Made by a program: the position numbers and the translations under genes | Notes under the pieces: generated by a model | What the model saw: only the letters and a program-made list of their open reading frames with translations | What the model was told of the DNA's origin: nothing | Database searches by the model: none | In this document: piece after piece, positions 35,627 through 44,587 of the stretch | How positions within the stretch are numbered: the first letter of the stretch is position 1 | Layout: every line of letters starts with the position of its first letter | Source: Mucilaginibacter tundrae | GTDB lineage: Bacteria; Bacteroidota; Bacteroidia; Sphingobacteriales; Sphingobacteriaceae | DNA length: 64,000 nucleotides | NCBI RefSeq assembly: GCF_013408825.1 | Contig: NZ_JACCBZ010000001.1 | Location: 62,001-126,000, forward strand | Direction: 5' to 3'

Positions 35627-36499
35627 TCAGTTTAAGTCACGCATAAACGTCTTGCGGTAGTTCAGCGGGCTCAATCCCATTTTCACCTTAAACATTTTAT
35701 AAAAGTGTGATACATCACCAAAACCACTATCAAATGCTATCTCCGAAATCGGTTTATCAGTTTGCACTAACTGCTGGGTAGCGTAATTCAGGCGGTACTC
35801 AATTATAGTTTCTATAAATGTTTTGCGGGTTACTTTTTTAAAGTACTTGCAAAACGCGTTTGGGGTCATATTAGCAATAGCCGCAGCTTTATTTAATGAT
35901 ACTGATTCCCTGAAATTCTCAACCAGGTAAGCGAATACAGGGTTAATGCGCTCTTGTTCTGCAACACTCCTCTCGCTTATGCGTTGACTTTGGTCAAGCT
36001 GTATAAACTCATTACTAAGCGATAGCTGATTTAAAATATCAAGCAACTTAAGCATCTTAATAAAATTACTTTCTTCAGCATTCAGCTCCATCATTGCCAT
36101 ATTAACCATGGCCTGTGTGTTGCCGTTAAATCTTAATCCGCTAGTTGCTCTTTTAAAAAGTTTACTAATGTCCTGCATCTCGGGCTTGTCAAAAAATTCC
36201 TCACCCAAAAAATTTCCTGTAAATTGTACAACTATGGCACCTGCCTCATTTTGCGTTTTTTCAATATTAGCCAGTTTCCAGCAATGTGGCAGGTTGGGAC
36301 CCAACAATACTAAATCGCCAGGGACGAAATCTTCCATGTGTGTGCCTACATATCTTTTGCCGCTGCCTTTTGTAATATAAGTTAGCTCATATTCCGGGTG
36401 AAAATGGTATGGCCCGTCAAATTCCCACTGGTCAAATTTACGGACCAAAAATGATTGCCGGTTTCCCGGTTGCAAAACTTCAAAGGAGGCCTTGATCAT
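35627..36499 (-). CDS. AraC family transcriptional regulator
   Basis: A 290-residue regulator with an N-terminal cupin-like sensor domain (about 10-100, YHFHPEYELTYITKGSGKRYVG) and a C-terminal AraC helix-turn-helix pair (about 190-288, SLNKAAAIANMTPNAFCKYFKK and ISEIAFDSGFGDVSHFYKMFKVKMGLSPLNYRK). Divergent from the PhyH gene across 127 bp, so it probably controls that gene. The inducer is unknown. Confidence 0.92.
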   Translation of the reverse strand: MIKASFEVLQPGNRQSFLVRKFDQWEFDGPYHFHPEYELTYITKGSGKRYVGTHMEDFVPGDLVLLGPNLPHCWKLANIEKTQNEAGAIVVQFTGNFLGEEFFDKPEMQDISKLFKRATSGLRFNGNTQAMVNMAMMELNAEESNFIKMLKLLDILNQLSLSNEFIQLDQSQRISERSVAEQERINPVFAYLVENFRESVSLNKAAAIANMTPNAFCKYFKKVTRKTFIETIIEYRLNYATQQLVQTDKPISEIAFDSGFGDVSHFYKMFKVKMGLSPLNYRKTFMRDLN

Positions 36500-36626
36500 T
36501 GCACATTTTATTACACCAATCTAATATACAAATATTATTAAGATAAAATAAACCACAATTTAATCACTTTATTCATTTTTTGAGTCGGGAATCTTATTTT
36601 ACTTTGAGTTAAACCAATTAACGAAT

Positions 36627-37448
36627 ATGACTATTAGTGCATCGCAATTGCCTTCTTTAGATAATTTTAAGGATTTATCTATTGATAGCATTAACGAATT
36701 TCAGGCTAAAGGGCATACGCTTGTAAAGGGCATTTTATCAGAGGAAGAAATAGCTGCCTACCGACCTGCTATTGTTGATGCGGCTGAACGCTATAATACC
36801 GAAAACCGTAAATTAGACGATAGGGATACCTATGGCAAAGCCTTTTTACAAATAATGAATTTGTGGCAGGTGGACGAGGCCGTTAAAAAGTTTGTTTTAG
36901 CAAAACGGATGGCCAAAATAGCCGCGGATTTAATAGGTGTAAAAAATGTACGGTTATACCATGATCAGGCTTTATTTAAAGAGCCGGGTGGCGGCCCAAC
37001 CCCATGGCACCAGGACCAATATTACTGGCCCATTGATACCAACAATACGGTAACTATGTGGATGCCTCTGATTGATATTGATGTGGATATGGGCATGCTT
37101 ACCTTTGCCTCAGGATCATACAAGAATGGTGCAGTGTTTAACCACGAAATCTCAGACGAATCAGAAGAAGCGTTCGACAAATATGTTAAAGATAATAACT
37201 TCCCTATTAGCCGTGCTGAAACCATGAAAGCAGGAGATGCGACCTGGCACCGTGGTTTTACTATCCATCAGGCACCCGGTAATAAATCCAATCAATTACG
37301 CGAAGTAATGACAGTTATTTACATGGCTGATGGAGCCAGGGTAATCCCCTACAAAAATTCACAGCAAAAAACAGATCACCACAAATGGCTTATGGATAAA
37401 CCCTTTGGCGAACTGATTAATTCACGATTAAATCCCTTGTTACTCTGA
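36627..37448 (+). CDS. phytanoyl-CoA dioxygenase (PhyH) family protein
   Basis: A 273-residue Fe(II)/2-oxoglutarate oxygenase. The metal triad is H128-x-D130 in TPWHQDQYYW and the distal H214 in WHRGFTIHQAPGN, with R225 downstream as the likely 2-oxoglutarate anchor. Such enzymes hydroxylate small molecules; the substrate is not apparent. Next to a divergent AraC regulator. It converges with egtD, 13 bp apart, so a link with ergothioneine genes is positional only. Confidence 0.88.
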   Translation: MTISASQLPSLDNFKDLSIDSINEFQAKGHTLVKGILSEEEIAAYRPAIVDAAERYNTENRKLDDRDTYGKAFLQIMNLWQVDEAVKKFVLAKRMAKIAADLIGVKNVRLYHDQALFKEPGGGPTPWHQDQYYWPIDTNNTVTMWMPLIDIDVDMGMLTFASGSYKNGAVFNHEISDESEEAFDKYVKDNNFPISRAETMKAGDATWHRGFTIHQAPGNKSNQLREVMTVIYMADGARVIPYKNSQQKTDHHKWLMDKPFGELINSRLNPLLL

Positions 37449-37461
37449 TTAAGTCGTTCGT

Positions 37462-38451
37462 TTATTCCGCTAACCAAATAGCGTCAATAAACCATTTTTT
37501 AGTATCGAAAAATATATTCAATGGCTTAAAACCAGCTCCAGCCGCCATTTGGTTGGTTTGGATCACATTGTATTTTTGGGAGATCTCCATGTAGATGTAT
37601 TCATCTTTTGCAAAGCCAATAGTTTCTTTACCCCGAATTTTTACCTGCTGATCGTCTAAACTGATCAAATAACTTTTGCATGCACCAGTTTCAGGGTCAT
37701 AAGTTGGATAATGTTCAAATTTAGCAACATTAAAATCAGCGCCCAACTCACGATTAATGCGATCCAATAAGTTAAGATTGAATCGTTTAGTGATGCCATC
37801 CTTATCATTATATGCAGCCAATACTGTTTTAGGGTTCTTCTTCAGGTCGATACCAACCAGCAACATATCGCCCGATGAAAGGTGATTACGTAACTGCTTA
37901 CAGAATTCTTCCGCATCACTAACAGGCATATTACCAACATTGGATCCTAAGAATAAAACTACCTTACGGCGCTTAGATAAAGAGGCGGCTTTTTTCAACA
38001 TATCAAAATAGTCACCGTTCAAACCTGTCACCTGCAAACCCGGTAAAGTTACCGGCAAGGTCATGTTCAAATAATTGATCACGTTATCGGATATATCAAT
38101 CGGTAAATAGTGAAAATCGGCCTTCTGCTCTAATAAATATTTAAGTAAATAAGTTGATTTCATGGCATCGCCCGCGCCCAACTCTATCAGGTCGAAAGCA
38201 TCACCATTACTCATTAGGGCCTGGCATATTTCGGCAGTTTGCTCAGTAAATATTTCCAACTCGCAATTGGTTGGGTAATATTCATCGCAATTCATCAAAT
38301 CCTGGAAAAGCTTATCCCCCACCGCATCATAAAAATACTTGGAACTCAACTGCTTTGGTGTCGAATGCAAACCTTTTATAACATCAGCATAAAACTGCTC
38401 GGTTATGTTAGCTGGGTTGTTTGTTACTGTTTGTATGGTAGCAGTATTCAT
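37462..38451 (-). CDS. egtD: L-histidine N(alpha)-methyltransferase EgtD
   Basis: A 329-residue SAM-dependent methyltransferase of the EgtD family (DUF2260-type). N-terminal ADVIKGLHSTPKQLSSKYFYDAVGDKLF and DEYYPTNCELEI, then SAM motif LIELGAGDAMKSTYLL (about 91-106), FLGSNVGNMP and a C-terminal EYIYMEISQKY with the substrate-side glutamate. It trimethylates histidine to hercynine, the first ergothioneine step. It lies 27 bp after egtB. Confidence 0.94.
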   Translation of the reverse strand: MNTATIQTVTNNPANITEQFYADVIKGLHSTPKQLSSKYFYDAVGDKLFQDLMNCDEYYPTNCELEIFTEQTAEICQALMSNGDAFDLIELGAGDAMKSTYLLKYLLEQKADFHYLPIDISDNVINYLNMTLPVTLPGLQVTGLNGDYFDMLKKAASLSKRRKVVLFLGSNVGNMPVSDAEEFCKQLRNHLSSGDMLLVGIDLKKNPKTVLAAYNDKDGITKRFNLNLLDRINRELGADFNVAKFEHYPTYDPETGACKSYLISLDDQQVKIRGKETIGFAKDEYIYMEISQKYNVIQTNQMAAGAGFKPLNIFFDTKKWFIDAIWLAE

Positions 38452-38478
38452 ATTTTCATTAGGTTGATTGATGATTAA

Positions 38479-39660
38479 CTACCTAGCAAGCCTTATGCCA
38501 GTAAATTGCCATCGTAAATGTGTTTGAAAAAAATTGCGGTAAGTAACACGTGCATGTCCCGGTGATGTAACCTCAGATGCGCCTCTTAGTACTTTTTGGT
38601 TCACCATAAATTTGCCGTTGTACTCGCCTATTGCGCCCGGTGCTTTGGCAAAACCCGGGTATGGCAGGTATGAACTTTCGGTCCACTCCCAGCTTTTGCC
38701 CCATTTAAATTGCGAAGCCGCGGCCTCCCATTCAAATTCTGTAGGCAAGCGCATTCCTTTCCATGCGGCAAAGGCATAGGCCTCAAAATAACTGATATGG
38801 CAAACCGGCTGTTTCATTTCAACAGGTTCCAGGCCGTTAAAAGTGTAGTTATACCACTCACCATGTATCAAATGCCAGTACAATGGTGATTGGATTTTGT
38901 TGGTTTTAACCCAATCCCAACCCTCAGCATGCCAATGGCGAAAATCATTATAACCACCTGCTTTAATAAATTCGAGGTATTCCTCGTTAGTCACCAAATT
39001 CGGACTGATCTCATAAGTATTCAGGTAAACTTTGTGCCTGTTCAGCTCATTATCAAAGCAAAAACCTTCGCCCTCAAAACCTATTTCATAAATACCTTCA
39101 TCCATGCTGATAAACGGGGCATCTATCGCTTTTACCTTCGGCGAATGATAATCATGCGAATAAGCCGGGAACAATGGATTATGGCCTAAAATGTATTTAA
39201 TGTCAGTGTATAAAAGCTCCTGGTGCTGCTCCTCGTGGTTAAAGCCAAGTACCAATAACTCTTTTATTTCGTCCGATGGCTCTTCACACAAAAACTTATT
39301 CATGGCATCATCCACGTATTTGCGGTAACGCATAATATCAATAACTATTGGTCGGCTTAAATTACCCCTATCCGTACGGATCACCCGGTTGCCTACGGTT
39401 TCGTAATAACTATTAAATACAAAGTTGTATTCAGTGTTAAATTCCTGGTAATCGGTAGCGTATGGTTTCAGAATAAAGGTCTCAAAAAACCAGGTCGTAT
39501 GCCCGATATGCCATTTGGGCGGACTAACATCCACCGTTGGCTGCACCACATAATCTTCCGTTTGCAGCGGCGCGCAAATATGCTCCGTATGCTTGCGGAC
39601 CTTTAAATAGCGCTCAGCAAGGGTTAATTTGTCGGTATATTGTTCAATTGCTGTTTCCAT
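38479..39660 (-). CDS. egtB: ergothioneine biosynthesis sulfoxide synthase EgtB
   Basis: A 393-residue EgtB with an N-terminal DinB-type helical bundle and a C-terminal formylglycine-generating-enzyme-like domain. Iron ligands fit H51/H54 in PKWHIGHTTWFFETF and the HxxxH pair H142/H146 in FNHEEQHQELL. The C-terminal part has VCHISYFEAYAFAAWKGMRLPTEFEWEAA and an ending RNFFQTHLRWQFTGIRL. It couples hercynine with a thiol donor using oxygen. No EgtA, EgtC or EgtE gene is close, so the thiol donor and C-S lyase are unresolved. Confidence 0.94.
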   Translation of the reverse strand: METAIEQYTDKLTLAERYLKVRKHTEHICAPLQTEDYVVQPTVDVSPPKWHIGHTTWFFETFILKPYATDYQEFNTEYNFVFNSYYETVGNRVIRTDRGNLSRPIVIDIMRYRKYVDDAMNKFLCEEPSDEIKELLVLGFNHEEQHQELLYTDIKYILGHNPLFPAYSHDYHSPKVKAIDAPFISMDEGIYEIGFEGEGFCFDNELNRHKVYLNTYEISPNLVTNEEYLEFIKAGGYNDFRHWHAEGWDWVKTNKIQSPLYWHLIHGEWYNYTFNGLEPVEMKQPVCHISYFEAYAFAAWKGMRLPTEFEWEAAASQFKWGKSWEWTESSYLPYPGFAKAPGAIGEYNGKFMVNQKVLRGASEVTSPGHARVTYRNFFQTHLRWQFTGIRLAR

Positions 39661-39666
39661 TGGGCT

Positions 39667-41238
39667 CTATTTTTTATCCAGGTAATTCTTAAGATCCGTT
39701 ATTGATTTAACATTTAAAGCGGTGGCTTGTTTTTGTCGCATCATTAAAGCATAAGCATTGTTAAAACCTATAGGCATTAACCATTTTACCTGGTAACGTT
39801 TCTCAAACTCTTGTTTGTCGTAATTGTAGGTCTTTTCCTTACTGCCTTCTACCGAATTTATGATTTGTTGTGACGGTTGAAGGATAACTAAAAGCCCGGT
39901 ACCGGTATATTCAGGGTAAAAATCTATCTGGTTATTGGTTAGTGCATCAAAGCAAATTTTTGTACCACCGAGGCCGGTTTTGGTGGCTACATCATAATCG
40001 GTATAACCTTTTATCAGCATGCTGTACATATTCGCCAGGATATATTGTTCCCCAAATATCTTCGACCCGATCCGCACTATACCATCAGTACCGCCACGTT
40101 CCGGCCGCCATAAATTTTTCGACACCAAAAAATCTTTAGCCACCTTCTCCGGGCTTTCGTGAAGATAGTCGGTCCGGTAATTTAATTCGGTCATTACTGT
40201 ATCATTAATTTTACCCGAGAGCAGATTTAATGTTTTTTCAAGACCAGGAAACTTTTTCAAAGCATCCTCGCGCACAATAGGCGCCGCAAAATATGGCGGG
40301 AAGATGTTCTTATCATCCTTTAAAACGACAAGGTTATAAGCTTTCAACCTTCCGTCTGTCGAATACCCACTGATCACATCCAACTGCTTTTCAAATGCCG
40401 CCTTATACATTACCGCATCACTAATCACGATAGTATGGATCTTTAAATGATACTTGCTTTGCAACCCGAGGTTACCGTCCTGCCTGCCCATAAATTCAGG
40501 GGTAAAACCGGCTGTTAACTTACTGCCATAGGCTGATGGAATAAAATAAAAGCAAGCCAACAAAACAATGATCACCGGCAAAGCATAAGCCGCCCTTTTT
40601 ACTTTTTTAAAATTGAGTTTTTGTACCAGCGATAACAGGAAATCAAATATTATAGCCAGCAAAGCTGCGGGTATCGCCCCAGCCAATATCATATTGGTAT
40701 TGTTAAGCGAGATCCCGCCAAAAATAAACTCACCCAAGCCACCCGCCGCGATGTACGACGCCAATGTAGCCACACCAACCGTTATCACCGTAGCAGTACG
40801 GATTCCGGCCAAAATCACGGGCATAGCCAGCGGCAGCTCAACCTTAAACAGTATCTGCAATTTGCTCATACCCATAGCGGTCGCCGCTTCCTTAACCGAT
40901 GCATCAACCCCGGTAATGCCGGTGTAAGTATTGCGGATGATAGGCAACAGCGCATACAACAGTAAGGCCACAATAGCCGGCTTCGGGCCAATGCCCAAAA
41001 GCGGGATCATAAAACCAAGCAGTGCAATACTCGGGATAGTTTGCAATACCCCCGCAATACCTAAAACCGAACCCGATAATTTTCTTTTTCGGGCGATCAA
41101 TATACCTAAAGGCAAGCCAACCAGCACCGCCAAAAATAGTGAGATAAACGTTAGCCCGATATGCTCCAGCGTTTGGGTTGCCAGCTTATCGCTTTGCTGC
41201 CGCATAAAATCCCATAAAGTTTGCTGTTGCTCATTCAT
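39667..41238 (-). CDS. ABC transporter permease fused to substrate-binding domain (OpuBB/BC type)
   Basis: A 523-residue fusion. The N-terminal permease domain (about 15-215) has LGIAGVLQTIPSIALLGFMIP and the EAA-like loop EAATAMGMSKLQILFKVELPLAMP. One more helix (about 218-236) precedes a periplasmic OpuAC/ProX-like binding domain (about 245-523, YTDYDVATKTGLGGTKICFD, QIDFYPEYTGTG, FNNAYALMMRQ). Compatible-solute importers have this layout, and so do the EgtU-type ergothioneine importers. Encoded 6 bp before egtB and overlapping the ATPase gene by 8 bp, so ergothioneine or a related betaine (hercynine, trimethylated compounds) is the favoured cargo, by inference. Confidence 0.9.
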   Translation of the reverse strand: MNEQQQTLWDFMRQQSDKLATQTLEHIGLTFISLFLAVLVGLPLGILIARKRKLSGSVLGIAGVLQTIPSIALLGFMIPLLGIGPKPAIVALLLYALLPIIRNTYTGITGVDASVKEAATAMGMSKLQILFKVELPLAMPVILAGIRTATVITVGVATLASYIAAGGLGEFIFGGISLNNTNMILAGAIPAALLAIIFDFLLSLVQKLNFKKVKRAAYALPVIIVLLACFYFIPSAYGSKLTAGFTPEFMGRQDGNLGLQSKYHLKIHTIVISDAVMYKAAFEKQLDVISGYSTDGRLKAYNLVVLKDDKNIFPPYFAAPIVREDALKKFPGLEKTLNLLSGKINDTVMTELNYRTDYLHESPEKVAKDFLVSKNLWRPERGGTDGIVRIGSKIFGEQYILANMYSMLIKGYTDYDVATKTGLGGTKICFDALTNNQIDFYPEYTGTGLLVILQPSQQIINSVEGSKEKTYNYDKQEFEKRYQVKWLMPIGFNNAYALMMRQKQATALNVKSITDLKNYLDKK

Positions 41239-42130
41239 GGGCTTGATGTTGTTTATATTGATAAAACGCCGACATTAATCGTTCAAATTCCGCTGATCGA
41301 TCACCATTGCTCTTCAACTTTTCCATTACCGACCAAACAGTTTCATTTTCGTCAAACCCGCTTATCTCCTGCTTAATATCCCCTAATAAAACCGATCTAA
41401 ATTCCAATTGCAAACGCTGCTCCTGCAGAAAATCGGAAACAAATTTATTTTTGGGTTTGAACAGCAATTCGGCAGGAGTGCCTTGTTGCACAATCTTGCC
41501 GGCATCCATCAGGCAAATGCGGTCTCCCAGTTCAAAAGCTTCCTGCACATCATGGGTCACCATGATGATGGTCTTCTTTTTCAGTTCATCTAAAGCCTTA
41601 AACTCTGCATGGATTTTTGCTTTGGTCACATTATCCAACGCGCCGAAAGGTTCATCCATCAACAAAACCGGAGGATCGGCAACTAAGGCCCTGGCTAAGC
41701 CAACCCGCTGCTGCTGGCCACCGCTTAGTTTATTGGGATAAACGTTTAAGTAATCTTTTGACAGATGCAGTTTTTCCAGCAATTCGCTCATGCGATGCTC
41801 GGTTTGTTTTTTATCCCACTTAAGCAGTTGTGGTACGATAGCGATATTTTCCCCGACCGTATAATGCGGGAACAACCCGTTATTTTGCAACACATAGCCA
41901 ATGCCACGCCGCAAAATTTCGGGTTGTTGCTCTAATATATTTTTATTATTGATGTAGATCTTGCCATGTGTAGGCTCAATCAGCCTGTTCAGCATTTTTA
42001 AGGTTGTTGTTTTACCACAACCGCTGGTGCCTAACAAGATTAAGTTTTCATGCTCATTTACGTTGAAAGAAATATCATCTACCGCTTTTACATTACCAAA
42101 GTGTTTGCTCAGATGTTCAACTTTTATCAT
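41231..42130 (-). CDS. ABC transporter ATP-binding protein (OpuCA/EgtV-like)
   Basis: A 299-residue ATPase. Walker A GTSGCGKTT, Q-loop YVLQNNGLFPHYTV, signature LSGGQQQRVGLARAL and Walker B VLLMDEPFGALD are all present, with H-loop MVTHD. A short tail after about residue 235 (LLGDIKQEISGFDENETVW...) replaces the tandem CBS domains of osmotically regulated OpuCA. It should energise the fused permease-binding protein encoded next. Confidence 0.92.
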   Translation of the reverse strand: MIKVEHLSKHFGNVKAVDDISFNVNEHENLILLGTSGCGKTTTLKMLNRLIEPTHGKIYINNKNILEQQPEILRRGIGYVLQNNGLFPHYTVGENIAIVPQLLKWDKKQTEHRMSELLEKLHLSKDYLNVYPNKLSGGQQQRVGLARALVADPPVLLMDEPFGALDNVTKAKIHAEFKALDELKKKTIIMVTHDVQEAFELGDRICLMDAGKIVQQGTPAELLFKPKNKFVSDFLQEQRLQLEFRSVLLGDIKQEISGFDENETVWSVMEKLKSNGDRSAEFERLMSAFYQYKQHQAHE

Positions 42131-42135
42131 AAGCG

Positions 42136-43521
42136 CTAATTGTCCAGACTCAAAAACAAGTTATTCAATGATTCGGAATAAGTAGGATGCGCGAAAACGC
42201 AATAGCGTATCCTGTCGTATGTAATACCACCCTCCATTGCCATTTGCAGTACAGTCATAATCTCGCCTCCTTCGGTACCCAAAATAGCCGCGCCCAGTAT
42301 CTTTTTAGTAACCGGATCAACCACAGCTTTCATAAAACCGCGGGTATCACCAACCTCTAAAGCACGTGCCACATGCGCCATAGGCAATTTAACAACTTTT
42401 ACTTTAAGTTTTTGCTTTTTGGCCTCATCTTCACTAATACCTATGCGCCCTAGCTGCGGGTCGGTAAACATACAATAAGGCACCGGCCTTTTTTTAGTAT
42501 TTAAATTCTCCCCCACAATCAGGTTACGATAAACAATTGTATAATCATTATAAGAAATATGCGTAAATGCCGGGCCACCTTTAACATCACCCAAAGCATA
42601 AATACCTTTTACATTGGTCTCCAGCTTATCGTTTACTTTGATGAAGCCTTTTTCATCAACTTTAACCCCCGTTTTTTCCAGCGCCAAAGCTTCAGTTTGC
42701 GGAATCCTGCCAACACCGATCAAAACATGGGAACATTTGATAGTTTGCTCTTTTCCTGCAACAGATACCTTAGCTTTAATATTACCTTTCTTCGTTTCAA
42801 TGAAAGACAGCGTTGTAGCATTGGTAAATATTTCAATATTTTCGTCGGTCAATATCTGGTGCATTGCTTCAGAGATATCCTCATCTTCATGGGCCAATAT
42901 CCGTGGCGCTTTCTCCAGCATGGTAATTTTACTACCAAAGCGACCAAACATCTGTCCAAACTCCATCCCAATATAATTGGCACCAACGACTAACAGATGC
43001 TCCGGCACATAATCCAGATCAAGAATAGTGGTTGAGGTGAGGTACTTGATATCCTTTAAGCCTTCAATCTCAGGGATCAAGGTTTTCGCTCCGGTATTGA
43101 TAAAGATCAGGTCGGCGGTTACTTCTAAGGTCCCTCCTTCATTCAATTCAATCAATAAAGTTTTTTTTCCGGTGAAGGCAGCTTCGCCAAAAATCAGGGT
43201 TAGGTTTTTAGTGTCCTCAATAGCTTTTTGTCCGCCGTTACGCGATTTTAATACTATCTCATCCTTGCGCTTTTTTACCTGGCGCATATCCACCTTATAG
43301 CCTTTTATATTAACGCCCAACTCCGAACTTTTACTCGCGTCATAAGCTGCTTTAGCCGATGCCACCCAGGTTTTGGTGGGTGTGCAACCATCATTAACAC
43401 AGGTGCCGCCTACATAGCGCTTCTCAATAATTAAAGTCTTTTTGCCGGCCTGCGCCAGTTTTTTTGATAGGGGTACACCTGCTTGTCCCGCGCCTATAAC
43501 AATGGCATCGTATTGTTCCAT
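42136..43521 (-). CDS. FAD-dependent pyridine nucleotide-disulfide oxidoreductase
   Basis: A 461-residue class-I disulfide reductase. FAD motif AIVIGAGQAGVPL, redox-active CxxxxC C42/C47 in GGTCVNDGCTPTKT, NAD(P) motif VVGANYIGMEFGQMF, second FAD motif GIYALGDVKGGPAF and C-terminal HPTYSE supplying the His-Glu pair. It lacks MerA's metal-binding domain and its terminal cysteine pair, so mercury reduction is unlikely. Its place in an ergothioneine/transport operon suggests reduction of a thiol disulfide or related redox partner; the actual substrate is unknown. Confidence 0.88.
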   Translation of the reverse strand: MEQYDAIVIGAGQAGVPLSKKLAQAGKKTLIIEKRYVGGTCVNDGCTPTKTWVASAKAAYDASKSSELGVNIKGYKVDMRQVKKRKDEIVLKSRNGGQKAIEDTKNLTLIFGEAAFTGKKTLLIELNEGGTLEVTADLIFINTGAKTLIPEIEGLKDIKYLTSTTILDLDYVPEHLLVVGANYIGMEFGQMFGRFGSKITMLEKAPRILAHEDEDISEAMHQILTDENIEIFTNATTLSFIETKKGNIKAKVSVAGKEQTIKCSHVLIGVGRIPQTEALALEKTGVKVDEKGFIKVNDKLETNVKGIYALGDVKGGPAFTHISYNDYTIVYRNLIVGENLNTKKRPVPYCMFTDPQLGRIGISEDEAKKQKLKVKVVKLPMAHVARALEVGDTRGFMKAVVDPVTKKILGAAILGTEGGEIMTVLQMAMEGGITYDRIRYCVFAHPTYSESLNNLFLSLDN

Positions 43522-43530
43522 GGTAGTTTA

Positions 43531-43812
43531 TTAATCGGTTATTTTAACACCCTTCCAAAACGCCACATGGTCTTTAATGTTTTCTGCTGCCGATTTTGGT
43601 TCGGGGTAAAACCATGCGGCATCGGGGTTTTGCTTGCCGTCAACCTCGAGCGTGTAATACGACGCCAATCCTTTCCACGGACAGGTAGAATGGGTATTTG
43701 ACTCTTTCAGGTATTCAGCTTTCACGCTGCTTTTAGGGAAATAATGGTTATTCTCTACGATAACGGTATCATTGCTCTCGGCAATTACCTGGTTATTCCA
43801 TAATGCTTTCAT
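43531..43812 (-). CDS. DUF427 domain-containing protein
   Basis: A 93-residue protein MKALWNNQVIAESNDTVIVEN with the DUF427 core YFPKSSVKAEYLKESNTHSTC, PWKGLASYYTLEVDG and AAWFYPEPKSAAENIKDHVAFWKGV. The ATG at 43812 fits the family; upstream in-frame starts add an AT-rich non-family stretch. It is the first gene of the ergothioneine-associated operon (9-bp gap to the oxidoreductase). The biochemical role of the family is not established. Confidence 0.88.
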   Translation of the reverse strand: MKALWNNQVIAESNDTVIVENNHYFPKSSVKAEYLKESNTHSTCPWKGLASYYTLEVDGKQNPDAAWFYPEPKSAAENIKDHVAFWKGVKITD

Positions 43813-43946
43813 ATAGGTAGGTTTGTATTTTTTTATAAATATATGCTTATCAGCATCATAGATTACAATGTTAATGGTGATTTTTTGTTTCGTGATTTTG
43901 AATTTACAAGCACCGAAAAAATAATTGAAATAAAATTTAAATTTTA

Positions 43947-43977
43947 TTTTTAATTTATGTCTAAACGTATATCTTTG
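43947..43977 (+). promoter_or_regulatory. candidate promoter of tRNA-Glu
   Basis: TATCTTTG (43970-43977) is an exact TAnnTTTG match followed by the CAG start context; TTTT (43947-43950) lies 19 bp upstream. Transcription would start near 43984, about 50 nt ahead of the tRNA. Confidence 0.55.
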
Positions 43978-44036
43978 CAGTCCCAAAATAAGGGAACGCT
44001 TTGGTAGCGATACCAAAGACAATATATAAAAAAGAA

Positions 44037-44108
44037 GGCCCGTTCGTCTAGGGGTTAGGACGTTAGATTTTCATTCTAGAAACAGGGGTTCGATTCCCCT
44101 ACGGGCTA
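44037..44108 (+). tRNA. tRNA-Glu (anticodon TTC)
   Basis: Cloverleaf folds: acceptor GGCCCGT (44037-44043) with ACGGGCT (44101-44107, first pair G-U), D arm GTCTAGGGGTTAGGAC, and anticodon stem TTAGA/TCTAG with loop TTTTCAT giving TTC. The T arm is AGGGG-TTCGATT-CCCCT and the discriminator base is A. CCA is not encoded. It is the integration target of the island that follows. Confidence 0.95.
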
Positions 44109-44113
44109 CTAAA
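44088..44113 (+). repeat. attL-like site (tRNA-Glu 3' end)
   Basis: GTTCGATTCCCCTACGGG (44088-44105), then C where the right copy has T, then TACTAAA. This is the left direct repeat of the island. Confidence 0.75.
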
Positions 44114-44132
44114 AACAATACCAAAAGGTGCT

Positions 44133-44167
44133 AAAACCCTGCAAATCAAAAGTTTTCAGGGTTTTTT
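44133..44167 (+). terminator. terminator after tRNA-Glu
   Basis: AAAACCCTG (44133-44141) and CAGGGTTTT (44157-44165) form a stem followed by T. It lies inside the island, 25 bp past the tRNA. Confidence 0.8.
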
Positions 44168-44218
44168 GTTGGCATCAAAACACCATATTATGCACCAAAA
44201 CGCAACAAAAATGAGCGT

Positions 44219-44260
44219 AATTCGGTGCGTAACTAAATAGAAAAAACTACGCACCGAATT
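44219..44260. repeat. 13-bp inverted repeat near the left end (AATTCGGTGCGTA)
   Basis: AATTCGGTGCGTA (44219-44231) and its exact reverse complement (44248-44260) surround 16 bp. A third copy is at 54436-54448, close to the right end. This fits integrase or excisionase arm sites. Confidence 0.8.
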
Positions 44261-44357
44261 TCTTACAATTAATTGATTATCAACCTGTTCGGCGAGTGAA
44301 CATCTTGATAAAGGCAGGCTACAAACTTACTTTTGTTTAACTTTTAAGCTTGTAATT

Positions 44358-44579
44358 ATGAGTAATTTCCATCTGCTTTTCTACATCAGAAAGCAAAAAA
44401 ACTACAAAGGTGGTGCAATGTCCATCTACATGCGCATCACGGTTAACGGCAAACGCGCGGATATATCCGTAGGACGCGATTGTGATCCGGCCAAATGGAA
44501 CAGCCATGCTGGACGTGCGATTGGAACTAAAGAAGAAATTGGTGCATTAAAGCATAAGCACGGGGGAGGTAAAAAGTAA
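44358..44579 (+). pseudogene. truncated tyrosine-type site-specific integrase (N-terminal arm-binding domain only)
   Basis: Residues 1-65 (MSNFHLLFYIRKQKNYKGG... MRITVNGKRADISVGRDCDP... AGRAIGTKEEIGAL) match the N-terminal arm-DNA-binding domain of Bacteroidota tyrosine recombinases. After about residue 65 (44552) the sequence changes to KHKHGGGKK and stops. The core-binding and catalytic domains, with the R-H-R-Y residues, are absent. The gene points away from the tRNA, in the usual place for an island integrase. Confidence 0.82.
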
Positions 44580-44587
44580 GCGTCCTC

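Noticed and set aside
39667..42130. Plain osmoprotectant (OpuC) transporter
   Set aside because: Possible, but the ATPase lacks the tandem CBS domains and the genes are coupled to egtB and egtD, so an ergothioneine-linked role is preferred; not excluded.
42136..43521. Mercuric reductase (MerA)
   Set aside because: It has the CxxxxC redox site but lacks the metal-binding N-terminal domain and the C-terminal cysteine pair, and no mer genes are nearby.
44358..44579. Small intact DNA-binding protein
   Set aside because: The sequence is the N-terminal domain of a tyrosine integrase broken off mid-gene, so it is listed as a pseudogene.
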